Origin: Triplophysa rosa
Taxonomy: Eukaryota; Chordata; Actinopteri; Cypriniformes; Nemacheilidae
Direction of reading: 5' to 3'
Length of the DNA stretch: 64,000 nucleotides
NCBI RefSeq assembly: GCF_024868665.1
Contig: NC_079890.1
Span: 8,146,923-8,210,922 of the forward strand
The translations under genes and the position numbers were made by a program. A model generated the notes under the pieces. The model saw only the letters and a program-made list of their open reading frames with translations. It was not told the origin of the DNA and did not search any database. Shown piece after piece: positions 54,122 to 64,000 of the stretch. How positions within the stretch are numbered: the stretch's first letter is position 1; each line of letters starts with the position of its first letter.

Positions 54122-55333
54122 TAGGGCTGCAACAACTAATCGATAAAATCAATAATAATCGGTAATGAAATTCGTTGTCAACGAATTTCATTATCGATTA
54201 GTTGGTCTGTGATGTCACTTGCGAGCTGCACAGTTACAAATCAAGCGCGTCTTCTTCTCTTTTAAAATTACCGTTTTAGATGTGTCTCTCCGTGCAGCAT
54301 GAGCTGCGCAGTTTTAAATGTCAGACGTGGTTCTCCGTGGATGCATCTCTTCGTGCAGCGCGAGATGCGCAGTTTGAAAGTCACACGTGTCTCTCCGTGC
54401 AGCTCGAGGTACGCAGTTTTAAAGTCAGACATGTCTCTCTGTGGATGCGTCTCTCCGTGCGGCACAAGTTGCGCAGTTTTAAAGTCAGACGTGTCTCTCG
54501 GTGCATGCGTCTCTCCGTGCAGCGCGAGGTGCGCAGTTTTAAAGTCACACGTGTCTCTCTGCTGCGCGAGGTGCGCAGTTTTAAAGTCACACGTGTCTCT
54601 CCGTGCAGGGCGAGGTGCGCAGTTTTAAAGTCACACGTGTCTCTCCGTGCGGCACAAGTTGCGCAGTTTTAAAGTCAGACGTGTCTCTCGGTGCGTGCGT
54701 CTCTCCGTGCAGCGCGAGGAGCGCAGTTTTAAAGTCCGACTGTTCTGCGTGCATCTCTTCAAGCTGCGCAGTTTTAAAGTTTAAAGGGGAGAGGTGTTTT
54801 AAATTACAAAATTAAAGATTATATTAGTAAAACCCAATTTGTGGCTTTTGCACTTTGCAAAGTACATAATAGGCTACATACCCTGATTTGGTGGTTTATT
54901 TAGTTCAGAGGTGGGTAACGAAGTACATTTACTTGAGTACTGTACTTAAGTACACTTTTTGAGTATTTGTACTTAAGTATTACTTTTTCTGTTTACTTTT
55001 TACTGTACTTCACTACATTTGAATGACAAATATCTCACTTTTCAAGGCACAAAAAAAATATTTCCTTGGCCGACCCTCCCCTCGCTCGCACGTTTGGGAG
55101 AGACTATTGTCAGTTGCTTCTAATATGACACACCTGAATCAACTCACTAGGTGTGTTAATTATGGAGACATTCACAACATTTTGTGAGAAGGCTAATGAG
55201 TTCAGTTGTGTATACTTTTCCCATATCTGATTTACTTATTATAAGCAAAAGATGTTATGACATTTTATCCGATTAATCGAAAAATAATCGTCCAACTAAT
55301 CGATTATCAAAATAATCGTTAGTTGCAGCCCTA
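54122..55333. mobile_element. Nested hAT with perfect 8-bp duplication
   Basis: The left end TAGGGCTGCAACAACTAATC and the right end GTTAGTTGCAGCCCTA are inverted, with CGATTA words repeated subterminally. The duplication gacacaaa is perfect (54114-54121, 55334-55341). Inside are a minisatellite (54277-54790) and, at 54907-55060, one end of another hAT family (CAGAGGTGGGTAACGAAGTA). Confidence 0.93.
54277..54790. repeat. Minisatellite of 44- to 60-bp units
   Basis: The core gcgcagttttaaagtcacac, joined to gtgtctctccgtgc, recurs about ten times. Units with an extra gcatgcgtctct block are longer. Frames stay open on both strands over parts of the array; these are not genes. Confidence 0.92.
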
Positions 55334-55341
55334 GACACAAA

Positions 55342-56164
55342 TAATACAGTCAAAATTGTACTTACTATGACAAAAAGTGACAATATGCGTTAGGTTCATA
55401 GGTTTATCATGCAGACTTGCAGTCATATTATAACTTAACTGAACTGCCACGTACTGTAATACAAGTGAACACCTAATAAAGCTGTTTCCATTTCCTTTTT
55501 TTTTTGTCTCTGTTGTCAAGACAGGAAACAAGTATAAAAACACACTACCCATGATACTACATGTTAACAATGAGTCACTTTTTAAACACTTAAACACTTT
55601 TTAAATGTAATCCTGGTTTATACTGCAACATCGTCTGACAAAGTCACCATACATCTACATTAAAGAGTGGTGGTTATTTTCCCATGTAGTCCACTGCCTC
55701 CGCCAACAAACTATGTGCATAGATGTACTATGTTCATGTACTCAAACAGTCAGTAACAGTGACAGATGCTTAAATTCTATGTTGTACTCGTTGATGAATC
55801 GTCGAGTTTCAGTCAACTGAATGTTTAGCTTATCCGCCGCACACACTACACAAAATAGATGCTGAGAAAACGAGCTTTTCCAACTGAATGAAAGCTGTGC
55901 AACTTTTGTGGACAAAAGGGGTCTGAAACCCGCTAAATATAGTGCCAAAGTCACTAAACTGTCACCTCTATGTGCGCGACTGTGTGTGACACGGGACCTG
56001 AATGGCAAGGATCGGTGGCTAATTGTGGCCGTTAATGTTAACATTATGCCAGGTAGCCACAAATAAAACAATGCATGGGAAACGGCTTAGGCGTGTTAGT
56101 TGCAGTGTTTGACGCACTATGCAACAAGCTATGGTAAACAAGCTAACGTTAACTAGCTAAGTAA
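55342..56164. other. Interior of the 4.2-kb hAT, no gene
   Basis: The minus-strand frames at 55331-55597 and 55742-56071 lack recognisable domains. Confidence 0.4.
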
Positions 56165-56450
56165 CGTTAACGTTTTAACTCAACTCTACTCAACTTTATT
56201 TATATAGCGCTTTTTACAATTTTCATTGTTACAAAGCAGCTGTACATGAGACATATTGACTATAAGCAAAATAATTAAAGTTGTACCTGTAAAAACAAGA
56301 AAAAGTTGAAAACACAGAAGACAGACATACCCACATACAAAACACTCCACACACACAATATGCACACGTACTAACACACATAGACATAGAGACACACACA
56401 CACGGATGCGCACGCACACACACGCTCAGTGAGAGCACACATTTAAGATT
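56165..56450. repeat. LINE-tail repeat with CA-rich end
   Basis: It contains tttatttatatagcgctttt, an abundant fish LINE 3' motif. It is nearly identical to 38070-38260 over catgagacatattgactata and the following 150 bp, ending in a shorter CA-rich tract. Confidence 0.85.
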
Positions 56451-56640
56451 TTTTTAATCACCAACACAGCAGATTCATGGAAAAAATCAGTAATCAGCCT
56501 TTTTGGCACAACTCATTTATTAATGAATCAGCATCAACTACATTACAGAGAATCACTTCATTTAACGTGAATAAAATAGCCTTCTTACTGGAGTTCAACA
56601 ACCACTGGTGAACTGAGCCGCATACCTTACTTATGTGTAG

Positions 56641-57970
56641 TAGTGATGGGTCGTTCATGAATGATTCGTTCTTTTTGAACGAATCTTTAAAATGACTCGG
56701 GGGTAACGAGTGTCTCAGCGAGTGATTCGTTCATTTTGTGATGACCGCGCATGTGCAACATTGTACCAGAAACAGTAATCAAGTTCGTCTCTCGAGTCAT
56801 CGGGTCCGACTACTTATACCGGAAAGAGAAATGATTAGTTCGTCTCTCGAGTCATCGAGTCCTTTCGTTCTTTTGTCAAATGGTAGCTCCGCAGGCAAAC
56901 CTGCAGCCTGTACCGGTGTCTTCGAGTCCGAGTCTTTAACGTTACGTGACCACTTCCCGGATCATCAGTCAAATGCATGATGTACGTGTTATATGTTGTA
57001 TTATAGGAAGAAATATTATAAAATGATAAAAAGATATGTGCAATAAACATCTTCTCTAAAACGTACCGTTCTGTTCTGTTTTCTGCCAGTATATTCATAA
57101 ATGTTTCTTGTGGATTTCTGCATGTGTTTTTAATTTATCTTAATAACTAACTATTTTGAATAAGAACTGTGCTGGCAAAATATAAACATGAGCAACACTA
57201 CTAAAGTCAGTGTTTATGTCTAATGCATATATTACACAAGTGATCTCTTATTAAATAATTGCACATTTAAATGATTTCAATAGCCTATTATTATATACTT
57301 TGCAAACTGCACGAGACGTTTTAGTAAAAAACACAAGTGATCTCTTATTAAATAATTGCACATTTAAATGATTTCAATAGCCTATTATTATATACTTTGC
57401 AAACTGCATGAGACTTTTTAGTGAAAAACAAAATTAGCAAAATTGTTAATGAATTATAAATACATAATTTTACAGAAATGCATCAAAAGCAAGAGTTAAA
57501 AACTGCATGAATATTTGTAAGGGAAGTCAGGAAATAAGTTATTTTTGTATGTAATACATTAAACAAGCATCGGTCATATCACGTGACAAAAGAACAAACG
57601 ACTCGGACCCGTGTGGACTCGGTAGATGAACTAATCATTTATGTTTTCTGTAAATGCAGCCTATATGGGCAAAATAAGTCTCTAGAGTTGAGCTATAATC
57701 CTTTTTGTTTCTTGTACAGATTTCAGAGCTTATAGCTATGGCTGTCAGGAAATAATTAAATAACTGTTTCTCATAACTTGTCCCTAACTACAATATAAGT
57801 TATTTCTTATTATATATCTGATCAAAACATTTAGCATAAATAAACGTCATGGGGTAATTTGGCTATTAGCATGCAACATTAATTTAACTGCTCAGATGAA
57901 TGAAATGACTCGAAAAAAGATTCGTTCATTTTGCTGAACGAGATTCAAACATCCGAATCGCAAAAATGTA
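56641..57970. mobile_element. hAT-like remnant (tagtgatgggtcg end)
   Basis: The left end is GTGATGGGTCGTTC, followed by attcgttctttttgaacgaa. The right side has agattcgttcattttgctga in inverted relation, but the expected closing CCCATCACTA is lost. The word tcgtctctcgagtcatcg occurs twice (56785, 56839). Confidence 0.6.
57235..57429. repeat. 97-bp tandem duplication
   Basis: The sequence from cacaagtgatctcttattaa through tgcaaactgca to ttttagt occurs at 57235 and again at 57332 with only a few differences. Confidence 0.92.
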
Positions 57971-58224
57971 GGTAAGATGAATGGGGAAAGCAGGCAGTGG
58001 GCCAAACCACTGTGAGGCAGGGGAGGGGGAACTCAACTGTTTCTAAACTTAAAACACATTTTTTGCGTTTGTATTTTTTTCTAATTACACAATTAGTTTA
58101 GGTATACATAAATATATTTAGCACAATAGACAGTGCAATTTTTAATGATTTGGGGGGGACAACCCTCGGATGGAGGGGGACGTATCCCCTCCGTTCCCCC
58201 GGGATTTACGCCCCTGCTGGTGGC

Positions 58225-59079
58225 GCTATAGAGTGAGTGCTAGAGACCCCATACTTGGTCACATGACTAATGAGGTACCAGCTCTAGGAGTGTGTTACCT
58301 CTTTACAAGTTTCACCATTTTCCTACATACGGTTCATAGGGCTACCATATAATAATACTAACAGAAGCAATAGAGGCCATAGCCCTCTTTGTGTCCAGGT
58401 GTGTGTACAGATTAATGAACAGATTTTTCTTTCAGGATTCCAAAGGAAGATTTTCCATGCTGATGATTTAGATTTCAATGAATAGCTGGCATTCTGGAAC
58501 ATGGCAAGTCTACACCTTCTATTAAGAGATTGGATTGTGACAAAGAATGTTTGTGTGTTTGTGCGCATGTTAGTTTGTTTGTTTCTTTCTTTCTCTCTCT
58601 TTCACCCCCTCTCTCTAGTGACAGCAAAAAATCTGAAAACAAACTGTAATTTTAATGAAGTAATCCTGGGTAATTTCTTTTACAGAATCATGTTAAATGC
58701 CTTAATGGTGAAATTCAGTATGAGGGGTGGTGGTCAAGTTGAAAAGAAGCCATTCAAAGCTATACTATTTCAAGGTAATTTTGGCCTTATGACACTGAAA
58801 AAAGTTCCTCTTTCAAACCGAACAACATGGAATGCAATACTCATCAGGTGCTTTTGCTACCCTTAAAAAAGTTTATTCTAGTGTTATTAGTAACTTTTAT
58901 TGACAAGATTATTCTAGAGAAAAATGTTAATTACAATCTTGTATGTACTATTTTAATGTATTTTAAATTAGTCGTAGGATAATCTGACTTTTTCAAAATA
59001 AATTCATGATCTTTATCTAAAATTTTGCCTTTGATTTTTTTCTACTTTTTTAATATTCATATTCTCTTCTCTCACTCAG
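58225..59079 (+). other. Unique-looking sequence before a possible exon
   Basis: After the split repeat (to about 58345) no transposon is recognised. A frame at 58686-58784, between ttacag and gtaatt, would splice in phase with the candidate last exon (ending ILFQ, then one base of the Asp codon). Its residues do not match anything I know, so I do not call it an exon. Confidence 0.3.
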
Positions 59080-59180
59080 ATGCTGTGAACAGGTGTAGCC
59101 CAAATGCAACAGATTCAGACTTTGATTCAGCAATGGCGGAACACCTGAAGCATGCTGGGGGTGGTGGATATAAAAAATGA
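59080..59180 (+). CDS. Possible terminal coding exon, gene not identified
   Basis: A strong acceptor (attctcttctctcactcag, after a long pyrimidine run) is followed by an in-frame stretch with one upstream base needed: (D)AVNRCSPNATDSDFDSAMA, then EHLKHAGGGGYKK and TGA at 59178-59180. The composition (acidic helix, Gly run, basic tip) looks protein-like, and the surrounding 900 bp are free of recognised repeats. I cannot assign the family and cannot show the upstream exons. If real, it and the candidate first exon ending at 52800 could bracket a gene on the same strand as men1. Confidence 0.3.
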
Positions 59181-59609
59181 GCCATAAACAACTCGCCGAT
59201 TCTAAACATTTACACATGTGTTAACCATAATCCAGTATTTTCTTGTTTACTTGTTTTATTGCAGTTTAACAGTAATACAAGACTGTTAGGAAATCATTGG
59301 TAGTGTCACAGCTCTGACTTCCATGCATCAATGGTGGAACACATGAGTAGTATATATGCGGGTCATAGTGTCAAAATGATTGACAGGTATGATTGATGGG
59401 GTCATTGACCTTTGCGGAGGGGGGTTGGTGGTGTTGAATTACTTCCGGACCACCCACGTTGCGAGGGACTGCCCACTTTGCGTTGACCTTTGACCGTATC
59501 CGCCCCTTAGTGTGGTACCGCCCACGTCGCGTTGAACTTTTGACCGTGCCCTCACATCCCATTTTTCCGGGGCATGTATTAGGGCATGTTTTAGGATGTA
59601 TTGCTACAT
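59181..59609. other. No gene; short repeats next to the gap
   Basis: The word gttgacctttgaccgt occurs at 59482, with close variants (ttgaacttttgaccgt, about 59533; cattgacctttgcgg, about 59402), so the edge of the gap is repetitive. Confidence 0.4.
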
Positions 59610-59741
59610 NNNNNNNNNNNNNNNNNNNNNNNNNNNNNNNNNNNNNNNNNNNNNNNNNNNNNNNNNNNNNNNNNNNNNNNNNNNNNNNNNNNNNNNNNNN
59701 NNNNNNNNNNNNNNNNNNNNNNNNNNNNNNNNNNNNNNNNN
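59610..59741. other. Assembly gap (132 N)
   Basis: An unbroken run of N lies here. Open frames that span it on both strands are meaningless. Confidence 0.99.
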
Positions 59742-60030
59742 CACTGTTTGAATAAACAAACAGGTTTAAATGAATAATCATGTGATTAAATAAATAAATA
59801 AAGCATCTATTAAATAAGTAAAGAAGTAATTATATAATGTATTCAATATATGAGAGAGGAAAGGCAGAGAGGCCATGCAGATTACCTTATGTTTTTCAGA
59901 GTTTTCACCCAGTCTATAACATTCCAGTGAGAGGTGTCCGCACCAAGGCTCGTAAATTTGTTTTGAAAGAGGAGGATTGTAACCGGGTGTATTTCAACTT
60001 GTTTTCGACCTGTAGGTGACAGCGTCGGAC

Positions 60031-60778
60031 GTTTTAATCGGGTACGATTTGTTTTACGTCCATAGCGTGAAAATTGAGTGCTAAGCTCGGTTCAAGACGC
60101 GAAGCTTTGTTTAGGAATAACAACTGTTCCCACCTGGCATCAGTAGATCACATGAAACAATGCGTGACGAACGACTGTGTGTTGCTAGAGTGTCCAATGC
60201 AATCTATATAGGGTTAATGACAAACTATAATCTCGCTATATCTCTAACTAATCAGAAAACAACTTTCCACTAGCATTCTAAACATATCCGCTTTATTCAT
60301 CATTACCTGTTTTGTTTAAAACTTAAACCATTCTCACACGTGTCTAATTGTACAGGGGCATCCATGAAAATGGTTGACCAAATAAATGTTTGTATGGTGC
60401 ACAAATGTTGAGCGGTTACCTTCCAGCGTTCATGTTTCTGAAAAATGAAAAAAAAATCTGAGTATCCATTCTTCAAACTGTGTCTACAACACTGTATAAT
60501 TAAAGCGCATGTTTTTCCTAACTGCATGGAGCAGTGTCTTTAAATGGTGTCCATGATGTTCCCCCTATCCTGACTGTTTTCCTTCTGTCTGAGAAGAAGC
60601 CAGTGCGTCCACCAACCAAGGGTGAAGAAAAAAAAACATCTTTATTGCTAGTGTTCATAGCATCACAGCAGGCAGTTGGGTGATTCCTTAAAACACATAA
60701 AGCAGATTTTGATTGAACAGCAAGAATCCTTAAATTGAATGTACGCATGTTCATTTCATGAATGTTTTTTATATCATG
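60031..60778 (+). repeat. Left arm of a long inverted repeat
   Basis: This is an inverted copy of 62178-62962. Matching landmarks include gggtgattccttaaaacaca / tgtgttttaaggaatcaccc, ctgactgttttccttctgtc / gacagaaggaaaacagtcag, and catgaaacaatgcgtgacga with its inverse near 62805. The frames on its minus strand (60303-60527, 60518-60754) have no domain. Confidence 0.92.
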
Positions 60779-62177
60779 CCTCCAGGTTGTATCATAAAAT
60801 AAGTCTGCATAAGGTTTTCAAAATATTTTTTCTGTTTTTTTTTTTAGATTAAAAATAAAAGTGATTCTATCAAAGGTATACCTTATAACATAATTGTTTA
60901 TATGATTCTAAACTGATATTCTTTAGAACATTTAGAACAGTCAAATCTCACACATCCTGTTATTAAGGGTTGTCTTTGCACATCTGTTTTAGTGGTTAGT
61001 GTTAAACTGTGGCAACCCCTTAACACCTAGACACTATTCTAAGATTTACTGACATATAGAGCAGACTCTGAGTTCTTTTCAGCTCAAACCTCTTTTATTA
61101 ATTTGTGTTGGACATCTGATTGTGTAGCAAGGAAACTCAAGAAGTAGACATTCCATCCTACAGTAAGTGTTTCTGTTTACTTTTAGTTTAAACAAGGTTT
61201 TAATTGTTGTTGTTGTTAAACAGTTTGCTTTAGATCCAAACTTTACATGCACAAAGTATACGTTGAATCACCTTTTCTTCATTTTATCCTCACCATTTTC
61301 TTATGTTTTTGATCCATAGTACAATTCCCATTATAACCATTAAATCCATTACATTTTATGTTGTATTTTGGGCAGGGTTCTATTGTTTTTATTTCAACAG
61401 GAATACTTCAACTATAGTTACTTCAGTAAAAACATCATTCATTTTCCAAATCGCTTTAAATGATATAGCAGCAGATCAGAAGTTAACACTGCACGTGTAG
61501 CTCAAGGTGTATGTGATGCTTATTTACCGTTTAGCCGTTATGCCGATCATTTTCATGACAATGTTTCTACGATCTTTGACTGATCGTAACCCACAGATGA
61601 TTACACCACACTTTAACATGTGCCTTTTTCGTCTTTTATGTTCTATTTGCCTTTTTAGAGCCTATCAATGGTGTAGCAGCGCCTACGTTTACATTAGTTT
61701 AGCGGGAAGATCCCAGAGTTGCCAGATTTGCGTTAAAAAAATCTGCCAAATGGCCATTCAAAGCTTGCCGGAAAACGCGAGCTTAGAAAACTGAAATACT
61801 TGGCAACAGTAAAAGGTCCTGGCAGATCGCAAGCCAGATAAATTGCGCACACAGGAAAACCCGCTGCATAGAAACCATTTTCTACTTTTGGACCTTTTTA
61901 TAAATGTAGTGGAGTAAAAAGTATGATATTTGTCTTTCAAATGTAGTGAAGTTAAAGTACAAGTACTCAGAAAAAATAATACTCAAGTAAAGTACAGATA
62001 CTCAAAAAGTGTACTTAAGTACAGTACTCAGGTAAATTTACTTCGTTACTGTCCACCACTGGTATTAGGATTTAATCATTTGCTCTTAAGGTAAATCTGT
62101 TCATTAAGACAAATAGGGTATCATAGTAATTATATTCACACATCAGGTTATTAAGAAGTGTGAACTAAATAACTTGA
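60779..62177. other. Spacer between inverted-repeat arms
   Basis: The spacer holds no recognised gene. The stretch 61680-62062 looks hAT-derived: it ends TTCGTTACTGTCCACCACTG at 62062, with acttaagtac words before it. It is the inverse of the left end at 54907, but the partner end was not found. The plus-strand frames at 61303-61500 and 61507-61794 have no domain. Confidence 0.4.
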
Positions 62178-62962
62178 TGATATAAAAAAACATTCATGAA
62201 ATAACATGACGTACATTCAATTTAGGATTCTTGCTGTTCAATCAAAATCTGCTTTGTGTTTTAAGGAATCACCCAACTGCCTGCTGTGATGCTATGAACA
62301 CCAGCAATAAAGATGTTTTTTTTTTCTTCACCCTTGGTTGGTGGACGCACTGGCATCTTCTCAGACAGAAGGAAAACAGTCAGGATAGGGGGAACATCAT
62401 GGACACCATTTAAAGACACCGCTCCATGCAGTTAGGAAAAACATGCGCTTTAATTATACAGTGTTGTAGACACAGTTTGAAGAATGGAACTCAGATTTTT
62501 TTTCATTTTTCAGAAACATGAACGCTGGAAGGTAACCGCTCAACACTTGTGCACACATACAAACATTTATTTGGTCAAGCCATTTTCATGGTGCCCCTGT
62601 ACAATTAGACACGTGTGAGAATGGTTTAAGTTTTAAACAAAACAGATAATGACGAAAAAGCGTATATGTTTTAGAATTTCGTTTTAAACCCGGATATGTT
62701 CAGAATGTTAGTGACGAGTTGTTTGTCTGATTAGTTAGAGAGATATAGCGAGATTAAAGATGAGATTGACCCATAGAATGCTTGTAACGCACAGTCGATT
62801 CGTCACGCATTGTTTCATGTGATCTACTGATGCCAGGTGGGAACAGTTGTTAATCCTAAACAAAGCTTCGCTGTCTTGAACCGAGCTGTAGCACGTATGA
62901 TTCTCAAATAACAAGGTCAAATTTCACGCTATGGACGTAAAACAAATCGTACCGATTAAAAC
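62178..62962 (-). repeat. Right arm of the long inverted repeat
   Basis: This is the inverse of 60031-60778, with scattered substitutions and small indels (785 versus 748 bp), so the arms are not freshly copied. Confidence 0.92.
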
Positions 62963-63589
62963 ACTTCAAGTTAATCCATGGTCGTTATGGTCACAGATAT
63001 ATTAACTGCATTTCTTATTACCAACATATACACTGTTGCTGTTATATTTGCTGTTGGCCTGTACTGTATTAACTGATAAGATTTTACTATTGTGTTATTT
63101 ATTTAGCAAGTAGTTTATACTGTTGCTGCAGACAGCTGCAAAGTTTCATAATTCTGTGAATCTAATGCTTTTCTGAGATGGAAAGATTGTTGAAGTTTAA
63201 AATTTCTCTATTTGCAATGATTGTGTTGTGAGAGGTGGAATGGTGCTGTAGTGTGTTGTAACTCTCGAAGTTAAATTTATGAAATTAAAATGATTTTTTT
63301 ATTGTATTGCTATTGTTTTTGTTGTTTATATATTACATATTCATACAGATTATAAAATAAGCACAATCTTGCAGTAGTGTAATACAAAAGCAAAAAATAC
63401 TTATAATGCGTAAGTTGGTATATTTTGTGTATATATTTTATGGTATATTATATGTTGGTATATTTTGTGGTAAAAACAGTGACCGTTTTGTCTTAACTTA
63501 CTTGAAAGTTACATTGATTTAAGGAAAACACTTTAGTTTAATGTAATGCAGATACATTTGATTTGTCAATGTAATATAGGAAAATCACA
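62963..63589. other. AT-rich sequence, no gene
   Basis: From about 63500, increasingly clear copies of the satellite motif seen further right appear (aatgtaat, acatttg words). No coding signal is present. Confidence 0.45.
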
Positions 63590-64000
63590 TTTGTTTAATG
63601 TAGTAATTCAGTTTTATTACACCCAACAGACATAATTAGATATAGTTATATCAATGTAATACTTTTATGTGGAAACTTTGCCACACAAATAAATTACGTT
63701 CAACTAATGAGGTTTTTTATTACTCTATGAACATGATTATATATAGTTATAGAAATGTAGAACTTCTGCATGGAAATTTGCCACATGATTAAATTACATT
63801 TAACTAATGAGGGTTTTTTTTACTCATTGAACATGATTATATATAGTTATATAAATGTACAAATTTCATGTCGAAATTTGCCACATGAATAAATTACGTT
63901 CAACTGATGAGACATTTTCGGACTCAACAAACATGATTAGATACAATTATATTAATGGGCAAATTGTATGTGGAAATTTGCCACATGAATAAATTACGTT
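63590..64000. repeat. 100-bp satellite running off the window
   Basis: The word aaattacgtt starts at 63691, 63891 and 63991, with the variant aaattacatt at 63791, a period of exactly 100 bp. Each unit also has gccacatgaataaatta (or a close variant), then caacta/gatgag, and catgattatatatagttata. About four units are visible and the array continues beyond the edge. Confidence 0.93.

Larger units (their letters stand above)
54041..58216. mobile_element. hAT element of 4.2 kb hosting other insertions
   Basis: The left end CAGGGGCGTAAATCTCATTT and the right end CGGGATTTACGCCCCTG are inverted. The perfect 8-bp duplication is ctggtggc (54033-54040, 58217-58224). Its own sequence includes gggggac words near both ends. 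Nested inside are another hAT (54122-55333), a LINE tail with CA repeats (56165-56450) and a further hAT-like remnant (56641-57970). No transposase is recognised. Confidence 0.9.

Noticed and set aside
58501..58866. 121-codon frame before the possible last exon
   Set aside because: A segment of it (58686-58784) could splice in phase, but the residues match nothing known and the rest is low-complexity, so I did not annotate it as coding.
59371..59781. Open frames spanning the N run
   Set aside because: Most of their length is unknown sequence, so they carry no evidence.
1..64000. A search by eye for tRNA, rRNA and snRNA genes
   Set aside because: I saw no convincing candidate. The only tRNA-like sequence is the 18-bp primer binding site at 20711-20728, which is a retrotransposon feature.

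Overview
This is a repeat-dense stretch of vertebrate nuclear DNA. The only conserved host gene I can name is men1 (menin), on the + strand. The sequence points to a teleost, most likely a cyprinid-type fish. The evidence is the spliced vertebrate gene, the low coding density, and repeat families typical of fish genomes: Tc1/mariner, many short hAT elements with 8-bp target duplications, MITE-like elements duplicating TTAA, L2/CR1-clade LINEs and Ty3/gypsy elements. There are two assembly gaps: a single N at 17140 and Ns at 59610-59741.

Host gene: four phase-compatible exons (24970-25106, 41540-41672, 43341-43514, 43586-44086) encode the C-terminal part of menin. They match human MEN1 coding exons 7 to 10, from about residue 305 (human 610-aa numbering) to the stop, followed by a 3'UTR with two AATAAA signals. 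I found no earlier menin exon in the 25 kb to the left. They are either outside the window or too short for me to see. The intron between the exon 7 and exon 8 equivalents is 16.4 kb and is packed with nested transposons.

Layout. 1-24.9 kb: no host exon recognised. It holds an L2-type LINE, several hAT and TTAA elements, an apparently intact Tc1/mariner element with a 337-aa transposase (12.2-13.7 kb), decayed LINE and Tc1 copies, a minus-strand gypsy element with a SCAN-like Gag and protease directly followed by integrase (18.5-21.1 kb), and more LINE and hAT pieces. 25.1-41.5 kb (men1 intron): TTAA foldback elements, a 57-bp minisatellite, a dead Tc1 copy, and a minus-strand LINE split by hAT insertions. 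One of those hATs itself carries an L2 tail and a nearly complete hAT-Charlie-like element broken by one frameshift. A second L2 copy and a Tc1-derived foldback element follow. 41.7-44.6 kb: the remaining men1 exons and short MITEs. 44.9-52.6 kb: a large inverted-repeat element with 21-bp internal repeats, an LTR followed by an unrecognised gag-like ORF with an 11-residue tandem repeat, and a long L2 LINE. 52.6-59.6 kb: a possible first exon (donor at 52801) and a possible last coding exon (59080-59180) of an unidentified gene, separated by nested hATs and minisatellites. 60-63 kb: an inverted repeat with arms of about 0.75 kb. 63.6 kb to the end: a satellite of exactly 100-bp period.

No operon-like or multi-gene system is present. 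The most unusual features are the coding-competent DD37E transposon, the young hAT-Charlie copy, the Gmr1-like gypsy arrangement, the nesting order that dates insertions relative to each other, and the long inverted repeats lying inside a tumour-suppressor intron. All coordinates and motifs were read by eye. Family names rest on recognised motifs, not on database searches.
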